Shown piece after piece: positions 63,518 to 64,000 of a stretch of DNA of 64,000 nt (the first letter of the stretch is position 1; each line of letters opens with the position of its first letter). Origin of the DNA: Auriscalpium vulgare. Taxonomy: Eukaryota; Basidiomycota; Agaricomycetes; Russulales; Auriscalpiaceae. The notes below the pieces were generated by a model, which did not search any database, was not told where the DNA came from, and saw nothing but the letters and a program-made list of their open reading frames with translations. The position numbers and the translations under genes were made by a program. The stretch lies in contig JAHBBC010000011.1 of the NCBI GenBank assembly GCA_019915015.1, forward strand, positions 558,001 through 622,000, given 5' to 3'.

Positions 63518-64000
63518 CTAAACACGATAGCCGGAGGCCGTCAGCACTGGCGCCATTAAAGAGCGGATATACGCACCTGATACCGTTTGAATAGCATCAT
63601 CGATGCGAAGCAGCGACACCGCAGCCTCGAACGCAGACTTGAGGCTGCGCACCTTGCTGACCGTGGGCTCAAGGACGCCCGCAGTGACGTTGTCTCGCAC
63701 GTCTCCGTTAAGTAGGTCCAGACCGTATCGCAGAAGAACCTTCTTTGGGTCACCGGCGGGAGCATTTTGCGCAGCGTTGTGGTACGATCGTAACTTCGCC
63801 ACGAGCTCTGTCGAGTCCTTCGCGGCATTGACGGAGAGAGTTTTGGGAATGATGAGAAGAGAGTTGGCGAACTCGGCGATCGCGAGCTGCTCACGCGATC
63901 CCTGCCCACCGATCGTGAGACTGTGATCCATGGCATATGGGTAGAGCGTGCACTTACAAGGGTCGTCGCGAAGTTGTCCAGATATATGCTCAACGCCGAC
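63518..64000 (-). CDS. CCT1: T-complex chaperonin subunit alpha (CCT1/TCP1), 3' part; gene continues beyond the window
   Basis: Carboxy-terminal part of a subunit of the eukaryotic TRiC/CCT ring, which folds actin and tubulin with ATP. Visible: SIYLDNFATTL, a 56-nt intron (63902-63957), then GSREQLAIAEFANSLLIIPK, TLSVNAAKDSTELVAKLRSY, GLDLLNGDVRDNVTAGVLEP and VSLLRIDDAIQ, all typical of CCT1 (equatorial and return helices). After IDDAIQ the frame runs to a stop at 63518-63520. Whether a last intron removes part of this tail is unclear. A partial copy of this end lies 3.5 kb away at 59946-60143. Confidence 0.9.
   Translation of the reverse strand, partial: VGVEHISGQLRDDPCKCTLYPYAMDHSLTIGGQGSREQLAIAEFANSLLIIPKTLSVNAAKDSTELVAKLRSYHNAAQNAPAGDPKKVLLRYGLDLLNGDVRDNVTAGVLEPTVSKVRSLKSAFEAAVSLLRIDDAIQTVSGAYIRSLMAPVLTASGYRV

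Overview
The window is nuclear DNA from a filamentous basidiomycete, most likely an Agaricomycete. Evidence: dense genes on both strands; very many short introns (about 45-65 nt) ending in cag/tag; GC-rich coding sequence; fungal-specific families (a Zn2Cys6 regulator, a GDS1/APSES-type regulator, FMP25, an RRM+PUF protein of the Jsn1 type, MIC19); and expanded F-box families. No operons, CRISPR arrays, rRNA or tRNA genes were seen. About 100 introns were placed by hand from splice sites, reading-frame continuity and family knowledge, so exon ends are inferred.

Layout. 1-904: 3' part of a GH27 alpha-galactosidase. 1.4-2.5 kb: secreted double-psi beta-barrel protein. 3.1-4.2 kb (-): unknown protein. 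4.8-6.9 kb (-): FMP25-like RCC1-repeat mitochondrial protein. 8.3-11.5 kb: GDS1 winged-helix plus APSES-like regulator. 12.2-16.3 kb: RRM+PUF RNA-binding protein. 17.5-22 kb: F-box gene, decayed kinase-like gene and F-box fragment. 22.1-25.35 kb (-): Zn2Cys6 transcription factor. 25.35-28.55 kb: no gene recognised. 28.6-35.5 kb: two paralogous type II membrane glycosyltransferases (-) flanking a bifunctional 6-phosphofructo-2-kinase/fructose-2,6-bisphosphatase (+). 36.3-38.5 kb (-): GPI1/PIG-Q. 40.3-42.5 kb: GAL7 (-) head-to-head with MIC19 (+). 43.0-44.2 kb (-): single-pass membrane protein. 44.9-47.7 kb (-): CEF1/CDC5 splicing factor. 48.1-50.2 kb: second, broken F-box gene. 50.9-59.7 kb: lipid-kinase-like protein, UMP-CMP kinase (-), NUP37, cytosolic AsnRS, a conserved unknown (-) and an ING-type PHD protein. 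59.9-63.3 kb: rearranged segment with a CCT1 3'-end copy, a palindrome, an HExxH-motif protein and a cyclin-like fragment. 63.5-64 kb (-): 3' end of CCT1.

Most genes are housekeeping and functionally unrelated. Sugar metabolism recurs (alpha-galactosidase, GAL7, the fructose-2,6-bisphosphate enzyme, two glycosyltransferases), but nothing shows that these are co-regulated.

Two window-wide patterns matter to a reader. First, many otherwise intact genes need one extra base, mostly at a short homopolymer run, to stay in frame; systematic under-calling in the assembly explains this better than independent pseudogenisation. Second, at least four and perhaps six introns start with GC instead of GT. 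The least explained protein is the HExxH-motif product at 60.8-62.3 kb.
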